A stretch of 64,000 nucleotides of DNA, from NCBI RefSeq assembly GCF_001577835.2, contig NC_029516.1, forward strand, positions 119,344,808-119,408,807, in the 5' to 3' direction. This document shows, piece by piece, positions 40,801 to 49,849 of the stretch (its first letter is position 1; each line of letters begins with the position of its first letter). Origin of the DNA: Coturnix japonica (lineage: Eukaryota; Chordata; Aves; Galliformes; Phasianidae). Both the position numbers and the translations under genes were made by a program. The notes beneath the pieces were generated by a model, which had not been told where the DNA came from, searched no databases, and saw nothing but the letters and a program-made list of their open reading frames with translations.

Positions 40801-43253
40801 TCAGCAAATTCTCAGTCTTGCTTTTATAGTAGTCTCTGTCCTCTTCCAGTGTCTTAATAAATGTATCCAGCCTTGAAGGTGATCTCCCTTGCCTTATTTC
40901 ATTCTCTGTTTGCAAAATAACCTGCATGTGCAAACACAAGACGATTCGCTCATTGAAACGGACCTTTTCTAGAGAAAGACGCCTCATTGTGAAGTGGACA
41001 TACATACTCTTCAAAATGAAGTGGATATCTAATTAAAAATAAATATCTATTTAAAAGAAACAGATTTCCATCCATCCATCCAGGAACAGCACGACAAACA
41101 AAACCAGACATTTTTATCTATTCTCTAACTTGTCTGTTATCAGTGAAACAAAACAAGTGAAATTAACTTGTTGAAGCATTAATGTGGAAGTTAACCAATT
41201 GCATAGCTACATATGTATTAAGAATATAGAACTCACTGATTTTAATGTTTTCACCGAGTGTTCCAGCTTCTTTATGTTGTTCTGCTGGTGTCGAATTTGA
41301 GTCTACCATAAAAAAGTGAAAGAGATGCATTCATCTTTTACATTCTGTTGTACAGATCTGACATTCTAGCTCAACTCTTCTAGTCCAAGGGAACATTTTG
41401 TACATGCTGCCTAATTTGACTAAGCTGAAAACATGCTATTTACCAATAATACACTTAATCTAGAGGGGAATCAGTTAAATGTCTTATCTTTTGGTGCAGC
41501 CCAGGATTTAGAGAAAACAGTAATAGTCAATTTACTCTCAGGTCAGAAAACAAAACAGGAAGCATGGGGTGCCTTTATCCAGAATTACTTTACCAGTAAA
41601 TTCAGGGACATTCTAACTATACCTATGAGCTAAGGCATTAAGTGCGTAGTTACATTAATGAGAAACAAAAGTCCTTCTTTCCATCTGAACACTACATTAA
41701 ATAATGTTATTATTTTATTATTCCCTGCATGTCCACAAAAAACAATTTGCCTCTATTCTATGAAATCAACTGCAATCCACAATGAAATCACATTCTTTCC
41801 GACTGCAAATGTGATTTTAATCCTTGAGCCATTTCTCACTTGAAAAACAACATAGTGGCCAGAACCTACTCTTTCCTCATCCTAGCAAATGTACTTGAAA
41901 GCAGGGATGAAAGCTGGGGTTTCTGCTCCAAGGGTAAAAAGAAATAAAAAAACATCAGTTCCCCATAGCAGTAGCAAATAACATTAAGCTATCACTGTAT
42001 AATATTAATTCCAAGAAGCAGATACCTTTGCTTCTTCTAGTTCCTTATCAGTGGTGTTCAGTAACAATTCGTTTTCCAGCTGCTCAGACAGTTTGGCAAT
42101 TACAACAAGTTCTTTACACAGATGATCATTTTTGCTTGTCAACCTATCCACTTGTCTTTCAACCACTGGCTTCTTATCAAGCAGTTGCAGGACATGTTGC
42201 CTTAGCTCATGGCTTATCTTCTTCAGATTTTCATTCTATAAGGACAAGGAGGAATTAAAGATTTTACTACATCTTCAGGGATCTGCAGGGAAAATCTGAA
42301 AAGAAAAGGGCTGCTCTCAGGTTCCCAACAGCCTGACTTACCGTGGTTCTGTTAGGCTTTAGGAGAGCCCTTCAATCGTCCACTCTGAAATGGACCCACA
42401 CCCTTCAGACATACTGAAGGCCAATAGAAACGTAGCAGATCAATTAGTAATATTAATTCAACAATGAAGAAATATAAGATTAATCATTTTCCTGAAAATA
42501 CGTAATCTTCAAGAAAAAGATGATGATAATTACGTGGCCTTTTTCTAAGACACTTGAGTTGCCATATCATTTTGGCAAGTGTCACCTTTAACTTCTCAGT
42601 TTAATGGAGCATCATTTCCTCATGCAGCTTTTCAATTCTTTGAATCCTCAGATTTCTAATGTTTTACTCTAGTCAAGAGGTGCAGACATCGTGATGCAGA
42701 AAGTCCCTTGTTTACACAGACTGTTCCTGTAATGCATGAAAGGATCAGTATCTCAAAACTGAGTTCTGTGAAGTTCCCTTGAATCAATGAGTTTTCTTCA
42801 AGTACTGGTAGAAAAAACACCAACGTTTTTATTTACTCAAGAAGATGTGGAAGATGATTTGTGGGAAAAAAGCCTTCTGGATGGGCTGTTTCCTATGACG
42901 TTCCGTAGCTTTAATGTTACCGCTTCTGTTCAATGGCTATGCAAATACATTGACAGGATTGTTGATCTGTTAAGGCCTCGTCAACTCAAAACCCAATATC
43001 GCACTATTAACAAATTCGCATCACCAACAAAAATCATAAATTACAAAAGAAATGTTATTTCTATCATGCCTTTGCACCTTTGTTGTAGTTCACAACAGCC
43101 TGTTTCAGCGACATAAACCAGGGAGAAGAACGGCACCAGTTATATATACTATATATACACATATACATATACTATATATATACACACTATAGTATATAGT
43201 ATAAATATATACTATAGTAGTATATAGTATATAGTAGTATATAGTATATATAC

Positions 43254-43292
<39 letters not shown>

Positions 43293-45622
43293 CACTTCCT
43301 AGCAACAAAAGGATGGAGAAAAAGTATTTTCTGTATTTTTGCGGTAACAAAATAAAATAAATCCAAGTTAATAAGAAACATGGACATGTATCTCCATCTC
43401 CCCAAACACAGAGCATGGTCGGAAACATTTGTAAATGTTCAAGTTCTGTATAGAATACACTGATACAAAGCTATTGGTGGCTCTCGAGTGCTGCAGCCTA
43501 TGATTCCTCAGAAATCAACAAAGACTTCACTACAAAAGAAGGGAGAGAAAGATAGACTGCTCTCCAGCAACTTTCTAAGAATAACTGTGATAAAGTAAGG
43601 TCACCGGAGCAAGTCAGTGAGACATGAAAGAGCTAATGAGACAGGGAGAGCAGTGAGCACACCAGTGCCTGACAGTGCTATTCAATACCTGCCATCTTGC
43701 TACAACTCCAACATATAAAGAAGCCCACAGATCTAACAAAAGAAGACAAACAATCGTTCACCGGCAGGAAGCTCACAACAGTTTCTGTCCCTACTTACAT
43801 TCAGGAGTCTCCAGGGAATTTGGGGCAGCTGTGTGATTTCATTACCATTTAAAATCTCATTTGAATCAAATGTCAGTCACCAACTATCAGTCTGACCATT
43901 AGCCTCAAAGTGTTTTAAGTAACAGTCTAAGTGATGGCTTTGTCAAGGAGTGAGATACAGCTGACTTAACCTGGAGTATCTACAAAGAGATCTTTAAAAT
44001 GGAATTTGCATGATCCATTTTAAATGCTCATCCTAATATTAATCATGCCCTAGAAGTACCTGTTTCTTTTCCCCAGCAGTAAGGACAACTTGGACAGTCC
44101 TGAATGAAGGTCTTGCCAGTAAAGACAGAGGCAGAGAAGGCATTGAGTATGTCAGAGTTTGTTTTTCAGACTTTGAAGCGGTCCTTTGTCACCAAGTCAC
44201 CCACCATATACAACAGTGAGCACATTTTCTGTAGCTTCCTTATGGTAATAGGTCTGTGGAAGCCCTTCTCCTTGCCCTCCACATTTCTCATCAGATTCAG
44301 CACTAGATGGGCTTTGATTTTCTTAACTCCATCTTTGAATGCTTAGACAGCACCTCTATACAATTACCTGCTGTACAGAGATTCCTCTTTCACCTCTTGT
44401 ATGCTTCCTTTTTTTTTTTTTCCCCTCAATGTACATTTCAGATTTGTCAGGAGCTCCCTGCTTATCCACAAGCCCTCCTGCCCCCTTGCCTGATTTCCAG
44501 TTCATATACATAGACTGTTTTGGAGCTCGGAGAAGGCATGTCTTGAAAATCAACCAATTCTCCTGGACCACTCATACTAAGAACAAGCTACCAGGGGAGT
44601 CTTCCAAGCTGATCTTGGAACAAGTCAAAGTCTTTTTAAGTTTTGATTTTGATCATTCTTTTTGCCTTGTTCCTGCCTTTCACAACCCTGAAGTTAACCT
44701 TCTTGGGGTCACACAGAACTGTAGGAACTGGAAGGGACCTCTGGAGATCAAGTCCACCCCCTCGCTAAAGCAGGTTCCATACAGTAAATGGCACATGAAA
44801 GTGTCCAGATGAGTCCTGAATATGTCCAGGGAAGGAGGCTAGAATGTCATCACCATAGTTAAATCTGCACTGAAGTCAATCTTTACATCTTGTACCAGTT
44901 CCTCCTTGCTTGTAAGCAAAGAGCCTCCCTGCAGAGGCTTCTTGATCTCCTGGACCAGCAATTAGTAATCACCACATTTTGGATGCCTCCAGGACTGCCT
45001 GTGACCTGCTGTGTTGTTCCTTCAGCAGACATCAAGGCAGTTACAGCCTGCCACAAGCACCAGGACCTGCCTGCTCCACAAAGAATGATATAACAAATGC
45101 TGGAAGGTGAACATTGTTGACTGAGCAAAAGCAGCAGAAGTATTTCCAAAGCCTCAATATTGGTTTTATATTGCAAAAATTAAACGCTTTCTTTTAAAAT
45201 AATAATAATGAAAAGGTACATGTGTGTTTATACATAAAATAAAAGTTCATTCAAACGTCCATTGAGTTTGGATGTTTCACAGCACAGCACTGAGTGCATG
45301 GGAATAAGCATACAGTAAATACAATGGGACAAAATCGGACACTATGAAACTCAACGCAATCATCTGAAAACCGACTGTATCCCTAATGGAACAGGGAATA
45401 CCCCCAGCTTTTCTAGGCTTCCCTCCAGCCGGCAAGGAGCCACCAAGAGGCTCGGGGTCTTCCCCTGCCCTCCGCCCTTCACCAACCATCTCCCCGGCCG
45501 CCCCACGTACACCTCTCCCGCGCCGCGCCGGGCTCGCACTGAAGCGAACCCCGCCGGGTGTCTACCTTGGGGCGAGCCTCCGCCCTCCCCCTCCGGCGTC
45601 CCGGGGACCGCCGGGCGCTCAT
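25850..45622 (-). CDS. TSGA10: TSGA10, CEP135-related coiled-coil protein, 17 coding exons
   Basis: Centrosome and sperm-tail coiled-coil protein, paralogue of CEP135. Coding exons in transcript order: 45566-45622, 42026-42235, 41237-41302, 40721-40921, 39712-39885, 39465-39542, 38247-38398, 37160-37275, 34797-34951, 33516-33571, 33107-33275, 31381-31491, 30801-30986, 29268-29477, 27938-28140, 27491-27595, 25850-25988. Phases agree at every junction and the sum is 2388 bp (795 aa plus stop). Recognisable segments include [48 protein letters not shown] and [13 protein letters not shown]. The start has a strong Kozak context (GCCACCATGAGC) in a CpG island. Exon 2 matches CEP135 ([18 protein letters not shown]), and exon 4 carries the CEP135-type RSPSRLDTF. 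Exon 5 ends in a weak donor (AAG then GTTTAA), and the last intron is GC-AG. The C-terminus (SLDSSLEG) is shorter than my memory of human TSGA10; a GTAGGT donor overlaps the stop, so a further exon is possible. Splicing is inferred from consensus and homology, without transcripts. Confidence 0.93.
28370..28548 (-). mobile_element. Old CR1 fragment in TSGA10 intron 14
   Basis: Diverged reverse-complement CR1 (GAGTTGAAAGGGATCTCAAG, TAGCCCTCTTTTGGAC, GAGATGAGGCCACAGTGCAG). It is missing the middle part of the element. Confidence 0.75.
36423..36791 (+). mobile_element. CR1 LINE, 3' end copy in TSGA10 intron 8
   Basis: Sense CR1 of about 370 bases (GCCTGGAAAAGAGAAGTCTC, GGACGGTCGGACTAGATGAT) ending in the octamer-like tail GTGATTCAATGAT. 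It runs antisense to TSGA10. Confidence 0.95.
39170..39335 (-). mobile_element. Old CR1 fragment in TSGA10 intron 6
   Basis: Strongly diverged reverse-complement CR1 text (AACCAGTTCTTGAAAATCTC, AGGCTGGAGACTGCTTCA). It is far older than the other copies in this gene. Confidence 0.55.
40366..40533 (+). mobile_element. CR1 LINE, 3' end fragment in TSGA10 intron 4
   Basis: Sense CR1 (GTCCTTGGAGGTGTTCAAGA, CCAGGCAGGGGGGTTGGAAC) with the tail TCTGTGATTCTGTGATTCTG. It lies in the short intron where human TSGA10 would have an extra coding segment. Confidence 0.95.
42787..43116 (+). other. Unrecognised 109-codon ORF antisense in TSGA10 intron 1
   Basis: An open frame runs from an ATG to TAA at 43114-43116. 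Its composition is protein-like (acidic stretch [12 protein letters not shown], then [17 protein letters not shown]). It has about seven CpGs in 300 bases, while the surrounding intron has almost none. I do not recognise the family. No convincing splice acceptor precedes it, and an AT microsatellite follows about 25 bases later. It could be a remnant of a DNA transposon or a retrocopy, or chance. It is not part of the TSGA10 model. Confidence 0.25.
43139..43289. repeat. AT-rich microsatellite (TATA/TACTATA)n
   Basis: About 150 bases of alternating TA with interspersed TACTATA and TAGTATA units, ending in a pure TA run. It lies in TSGA10 intron 1 directly after the unrecognised ORF. It is probably length-polymorphic. 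Confidence 0.9.
44085..45085 (-). mobile_element. Old CR1 LINE, internal region, interrupted by a younger CR1
   Basis: Diverged reverse-complement CR1 text upstream of the usual 3' fragments (GGTCTTGCCAGTAAAGACAG, GCATGTCTTGAAAATCAACC, GGAACAAGTCAAAGTC). It continues on the other side of the younger copy at 44.71-44.84 kb. Long plus-strand open frames here are shadows. Confidence 0.65.
44707..44840 (-). mobile_element. CR1 LINE, younger 3' fragment nested in an older CR1
   Basis: Reverse-complement CR1 tail (ACTGTAGGAACTGGAAGGGA, GAATATGTCCAGGGAAGGAG) lying inside older CR1 text of the same orientation. Confidence 0.85.
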
Positions 45623-45800
45623 GGTGGCTGCCCGGGCAGCGTGAAGCGCCTGCTATTCTCGCCCCCAGCCCCGGGCGCTCACCCGCAGCCCAATGGCGAG
45701 CTCCCCGCTGTGCCCCTTCCCTCCCCGCCGCGGGGCGGTGGCCGCCGCGCCCCAACGGCCGCGTTCCCTGGGCGCCTGGCAACGGCCCTCAGCGCTGTGC
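45380..45800 (-). promoter_or_regulatory. CpG island with TSGA10 first coding exon
   Basis: This GC- and CpG-dense block in AT-rich surroundings contains the proposed TSGA10 start codon (45620-45622) and the donor of exon 1 just below 45566. It is about 1.1 kb from a second island that serves LIPT1 on the other strand, so the two genes diverge. Two CR1 fragments sit between the islands. The transcription start itself is not visible. Confidence 0.7.
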
Positions 45801-45888
45801 CACACAGCCTCGGCCACAAGCCTGGAGTTCAGTCTGACTGATTCTGACACGCTGGAAATCATCAGAGGAGAGTGCATTGCCATATTTC

Positions 45889-46055
45889 ATAGAGTCATAG
45901 AATGGTCTGGGTTGAAAAGGACCACAATGATCATCCGGTTTCAACCCCCTGCTATGTGCAGGGTCACCAACCAGCAGAGCAGGCTGCCTAGAGCCACATC
46001 CAGCCTGGCCTTGAATGCCTCCAGGGATGGGGCATCCACAGCCTCCTTGGGCTTT
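45889..46055 (-). mobile_element. CR1 LINE, 3' fragment between the TSGA10 and LIPT1 promoters
   Basis: Reverse-complement CR1 (ATAGAATGGTCTGGGTTGAA, GGCCTTGAATGCCTCCAGGG). It starts about 90 bases after the TSGA10 CpG island. Same subfamily as the 16.1 kb copy. Confidence 0.95.
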
Positions 46056-46514
46056 GAAAAATAGCCACTTTTCAGGAAAGGCACTTGTAGCTGAATATGC
46101 ATTTTATCTCTCAGCATAGAAGGAACAGAGCCAAGACGTTTTTAGCTGCCCACCTAGTGTTCTGCACATTTTACTTTTCTAGCACATTCTGCTTCTAATT
46201 AAGGAAAGGAGAGTTGCCTTGGTCAGGCTATTTTCAGCTTGAAATAACATCTAACCGCTTACAATACGTTTTTACTGACACCCGGTGGCAAAACGTAGAA
46301 ATACACAGCAAACCTCCACGATCCAAGTGTTAAAAGGGAAACAAACACTCTAGCGTTTGGTTTGTCTTCTGCTACTTGGAATAATGATACCAGCCCACCA
46401 TTTCTTCCTATATCACCTGTTTTTAGAACTAGGAAGAAAAATTACTTCTCATGTGTCACTGTTGCAGAGGAGCAATCTGTGAGAATCCTCACAAGCCACT
46501 CTCCCAGTGTTTTA

Positions 46515-46720
46515 TCACAGAATCACAGAATTATCAAGGTTGGAAAAGACCTAGAAGATCACCTAGTCCAACCATTACCAATACTTCCCAGCTAAATCAT
46601 ATTCATCAACACAACGTCCAAATGTTTCTTGAACACTCCCACGGTCGGTGACTCCACCACCTCCCTGGGCAGTGCATTCCAATGCCTGACTACCCTTTCC
46701 GAAAAGTAATACTTCCTTGT
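46515..46720 (-). mobile_element. CR1 LINE, 3' fragment upstream of LIPT1
   Basis: Reverse-complement CR1 (AATTATCAAGGTTGGAAAAG, GTCGGTGACTCCACCACC), about 200 bases, 180 bases before the LIPT1 CpG island. Confidence 0.95.
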
Positions 46721-46899
46721 AAGAAAGCAGATAAAGAAGTAAGCAAATTTATGTACAATTTCAGGTCTTGTGACTCCTATTTTGAGGAAATATGCGAGAT
46801 AAAAGCACGCAATGCATCCCTTATGGATCCCTTATGGAACTCCAGGAAGATATATGGATTCTCCTGAGGATAAAACTTCATCTCCTGAAGGGTCACGGC

Positions 46900-47200
46900 A
46901 GGGTTGAAGTAGCACCCGCCTCCCTCCCCGCCATGGCGCCGCGGGCGCACGCTCCGCCACCTCTAACCCGGGAAGCGGAAGGGACGCAAGAACCAGCTGA
47001 GCAGCCGGGACGGGACTTGTTGAGCACGCACATCGTCATCCATCCCCGTGGTGAGTAAGAAATGGGGGGAGGAGACGCGCTGGCGGCTGGGGGTGCGTCG
47101 CTTCGGCCGGCCGCTGAGGGAGCGGTTGTGTCCGCAGCGCAATGGCGGCCCGGGCGGGCGGCGCTGGGGCAGCCTGTATTCGGTCAAAGCGACTGTAAGG
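46900..47200 (+). promoter_or_regulatory. CpG island, LIPT1 promoter and 5' UTR
   Basis: GC-rich block with many CpGs upstream of LIPT1. A good donor (GTGAGTAAG) starts at 47051, and a polypyrimidine acceptor ends at 47314. A non-coding first exon ending at 47050 and spliced to 47315 is therefore plausible. An ATGGCGGC (YY1-type) motif sits at 47142-47149. An upstream ATG at 46933 would open a short upstream ORF if transcription starts before it. Assignment to LIPT1 rests on position and orientation. Confidence 0.65.
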
Positions 47201-47562
47201 AGCTGCTGGCTGAAGCAGCGCTGCTGCTCTTCAGTGGAGCGATAAGCACCGAGCAGAGCTGCATGGATTGAGTGAGGGGGAGAATCGGTCCCATCTGTTC
47301 CCTTGGCCTTCCAGGCGCTGCAAGAAGACGCACCTCTGACAGCCCCCACCCCAGCACACTTCGGGTTGGAACAGCATCAGCAGCCTCCAGAGAACTTATC
47401 AACTCACTGCAGTTTAAGAGTATTGCTGCTTTGGGAAGAGCATGACTGCATCATGACTGCAACCAGTAATTCCTCCCTGTCACGACTGCAGGCTGTGCAT
47501 GTGCCACATTCAGCTCTAGCAGTACATACAGGTCTTTTGCCCGCTGTTCTGTTGTTAAGACT

Positions 47563-48684
47563 ATGGTGCTGCGGTCCTCGTTCAAGAGCTGCCTGCCGCT
47601 GTCTTGCCTTCTCAGGACCCCCAGAGCTGGCTTTGGAGGCACAGCTAGCGGGGGGCTCATCATCCAGTCTCTGTCTAACAATGTTTACCAAAATCTAGCT
47701 GTGGAAGACTGGATCCATGACCACATGAATTTGGAGAACCGGCAGGTCCTTTTCCTGTGGAGAAACTCCCCAGCTGTAGTAATAGGAAGACATCAGAATC
47801 CATGGCAGGAGTGCAACCTCCAGCTGATGAGGCAAAAGAACATAAAACTAGCCCGGAGGAGGAGCGGGGGTGGGACAGTATACCATGACTTAGGCAATAT
47901 CAATTTGACTTTCTTCACAACCAGGAAAAAATATGAGCGAATGGAAAACTTGAAACTAGTTGTGAAGGCACTGAAAGCCTTGCGGCCGCAGTTAGATATC
48001 CATGTCACTGACAGGTATGACATCTTGCTAGATGGGCAGTATAAAATCTCAGGTACTGCTGCAAAGCTGGGGCGGACAACTGCGTATCACCACTGTACCT
48101 TACTCTGCAATGCCAATAAATCTGTTTTATCTTCTGTACTGAAGAGTCCTTATAAAGGACTGAAAAGCAATGCCACTCCTAGTGTACCTGCCTCAGTGAA
48201 AAACCTCTTTGAAGAGGATCCTAGCTTAACTTGTGAGATGCTGCTGGATGCCCTCGCTGAAGAATATGCCACGCAGCACAGAATAGATCATCACATCACC
48301 TTAATAAATCCAACTGATGAGACTGTGCTTCCTGGAATCAATGATAAATCTAAAGAACTGCAAACCTGGGAATGGGTGTATGGAAAGACACCGAAGTTCA
48401 GCATTAGCACATGTTTTAACATGGTTTATAAAGATTCCGTTCTTGATGTTAAAGTCAACATGGATGTAAAGCATGGAAGAATTGAAGCCTGTGACATTGA
48501 TCTGCCACAGGAGTGGCTTCCTCCAGCACTGTGCAGTGAGCTGGTGAAGAGCCTTATAGGCAGTAAGTTTTGCCCAAATGAAACCACTGCACTGTTAAGC
48601 GCATTGCTAAGGGCATGTCCACAAGACTATGAGTTGCACAGCAAGTGGAATCTGTTATGTGAGAATATGGTGACGTTAATGTGA
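47563..48684 (+). CDS. LIPT1: Lipoyltransferase 1, mitochondrial
   Basis: Mitochondrial lipoyltransferase of the biotin/lipoate protein ligase fold. It moves lipoyl groups from the glycine-cleavage H protein to the E2 subunits of 2-oxo acid dehydrogenases. The CDS is one uninterrupted 373-codon exon, the same length I recall for human LIPT1. The N-terminus (about residues 1-27) is Arg/Ser/Leu-rich with no acidic residue, as expected for a mitochondrial presequence. The signature [20 protein letters not shown] starts near residue 98, and the lysine of [17 protein letters not shown] is at about residue 161. [15 protein letters not shown] and [14 protein letters not shown] are further family landmarks. 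The gene diverges from TSGA10. No frameshift or missing motif is seen. Confidence 0.97.
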   Translation: MVLRSSFKSCLPLSCLLRTPRAGFGGTASGGLIIQSLSNNVYQNLAVEDWIHDHMNLENRQVLFLWRNSPAVVIGRHQNPWQECNLQLMRQKNIKLARRRSGGGTVYHDLGNINLTFFTTRKKYERMENLKLVVKALKALRPQLDIHVTDRYDILLDGQYKISGTAAKLGRTTAYHHCTLLCNANKSVLSSVLKSPYKGLKSNATPSVPASVKNLFEEDPSLTCEMLLDALAEEYATQHRIDHHITLINPTDETVLPGINDKSKELQTWEWVYGKTPKFSISTCFNMVYKDSVLDVKVNMDVKHGRIEACDIDLPQEWLPPALCSELVKSLIGSKFCPNETTALLSALLRACPQDYELHSKWNLLCENMVTLM

Positions 48685-48724
48685 TTTGCGATGTGAAAAT
48701 GACTTCTGCTTTTCTAGGTTGTTT

Positions 48725-48742
48725 ATTAAAAACAAAATTAAA
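48725..48742 (+). terminator. LIPT1 polyadenylation signals (ATTAAA)
   Basis: Two ATTAAA hexamers lie about 40 and 53 bases after the LIPT1 stop codon, in plus orientation. They would give a very short 3' UTR. No canonical AATAAA lies closer. Confidence 0.5.
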
Positions 48743-48759
48743 AGACAGATTTCTACAAG

Positions 48760-49540
48760 CTGCTTTCCTGTCTGTTAGCCATTGAGCTGTTTAATGTTGT
48801 GCTTTTGTTTAGTATTACCTGCTAGAAACGAGATTTCATTCTGCCTGCACCTGAGGCTGGGCTGCAGAATGTAAGCCTCTGTAATAGGCAGCAGCCCTTC
48901 ATTGCTCCATGCTGACAGACATCATCGCTGCTTAAAAGGGAAAATGCTGCAGGCCTTTCCCCTTGTCTCTACAGCAAAGAAGGAACAAATGGCAGATGGA
49001 AGACTGCTATTGTGCTGCTGCACTTCATTCTTAGCCTGTATCTCATTCCCTGCAGATAGAAGCTCAAAGACCATGCCTCAGCTCCTGAGCTGCGTGGAAA
49101 AGGATGTTCCCCTTGTTTCTTGTTGGAAATCCTATCCTACAGTGCTGGTGACCCTCTTCTCTTAATTACGAGCGTGTTAGTAAGCAGTACTTGCAGCTGT
49201 CCCACAGTTCCATACTGGATTAGGGTTTTGCACATGCATGTACAGAAGGGGCAGGAGGGATTAGAAGCTGCAGCATGGAGGATTATGTGATGTAGCAGGA
49301 GAGGCCAAGATGTGGACCATATGTGCCCCCTTTGTACCCGGGACAGTGATGGTGTTGTACAAATAATAGATTCATTACCTCATGTGCAATGAGCCACATT
49401 CCCACAGACAGGAGAGATGCTGCTTTTTACCTCAGGCCAAGGTGCTGGTGGAAGTTTCCACAAATCAAGCACAATAATGCAAGTTTCTTCACCATATTTG
49501 TACATTAAATTCCTAAATATTCCCCCAGAAGAGGAAGACA
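48760..49540. other. Intergenic stretch after LIPT1
   Basis: No exon or repeat family recognised. Confidence 0.45.
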
Positions 49541-49544
49541 CTCA

Positions 49545-49672
49545 TGGTCATGTTTGACAGGGCTCTGAGCATCCTGATGTAGCTGTGGGTGTCCCTGTTC
49601 ATTGCAGGAGAGTTGGACTAGATGACTTTTAAGGCTCCCTTCCAGCTCAAATGATTCTATGATTCTGTGAAT
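49545..49672 (+). mobile_element. CR1 LINE, 3' end fragment
   Basis: Sense CR1 tail (GGAGAGTTGGACTAGATGAC, TTCCAGCTCAAATGATTC) ending in the ATTCTATGATTCTGTGA octamer repeat. Confidence 0.9.
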
Positions 49673-49849
49673 TGGTGTGTAAGCCATAAGTGGGAATACC
49701 TATTCTACATTCCAGTATGTACATGTAAAGGCAAACTTCCTCCTCCTACCACCTAACACAAAACTTGTTAGCAGAAGACAGTAGTGAACTGAAAGTGGCA
49801 GTTTTCAGGTTAAATCATAGTAACAACTCAATATAGAAGTACTATTCCA

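Noticed and set aside
44104-44812. Overlapping plus-strand frames of 68-157 codons
   Set aside because: They run antisense through old CR1 internal sequence.
45360-45883. Several 76-151 codon frames in the TSGA10 CpG island
   Set aside because: GC-driven absence of stops; only the short Kozak-context frame splices in phase to TSGA10.
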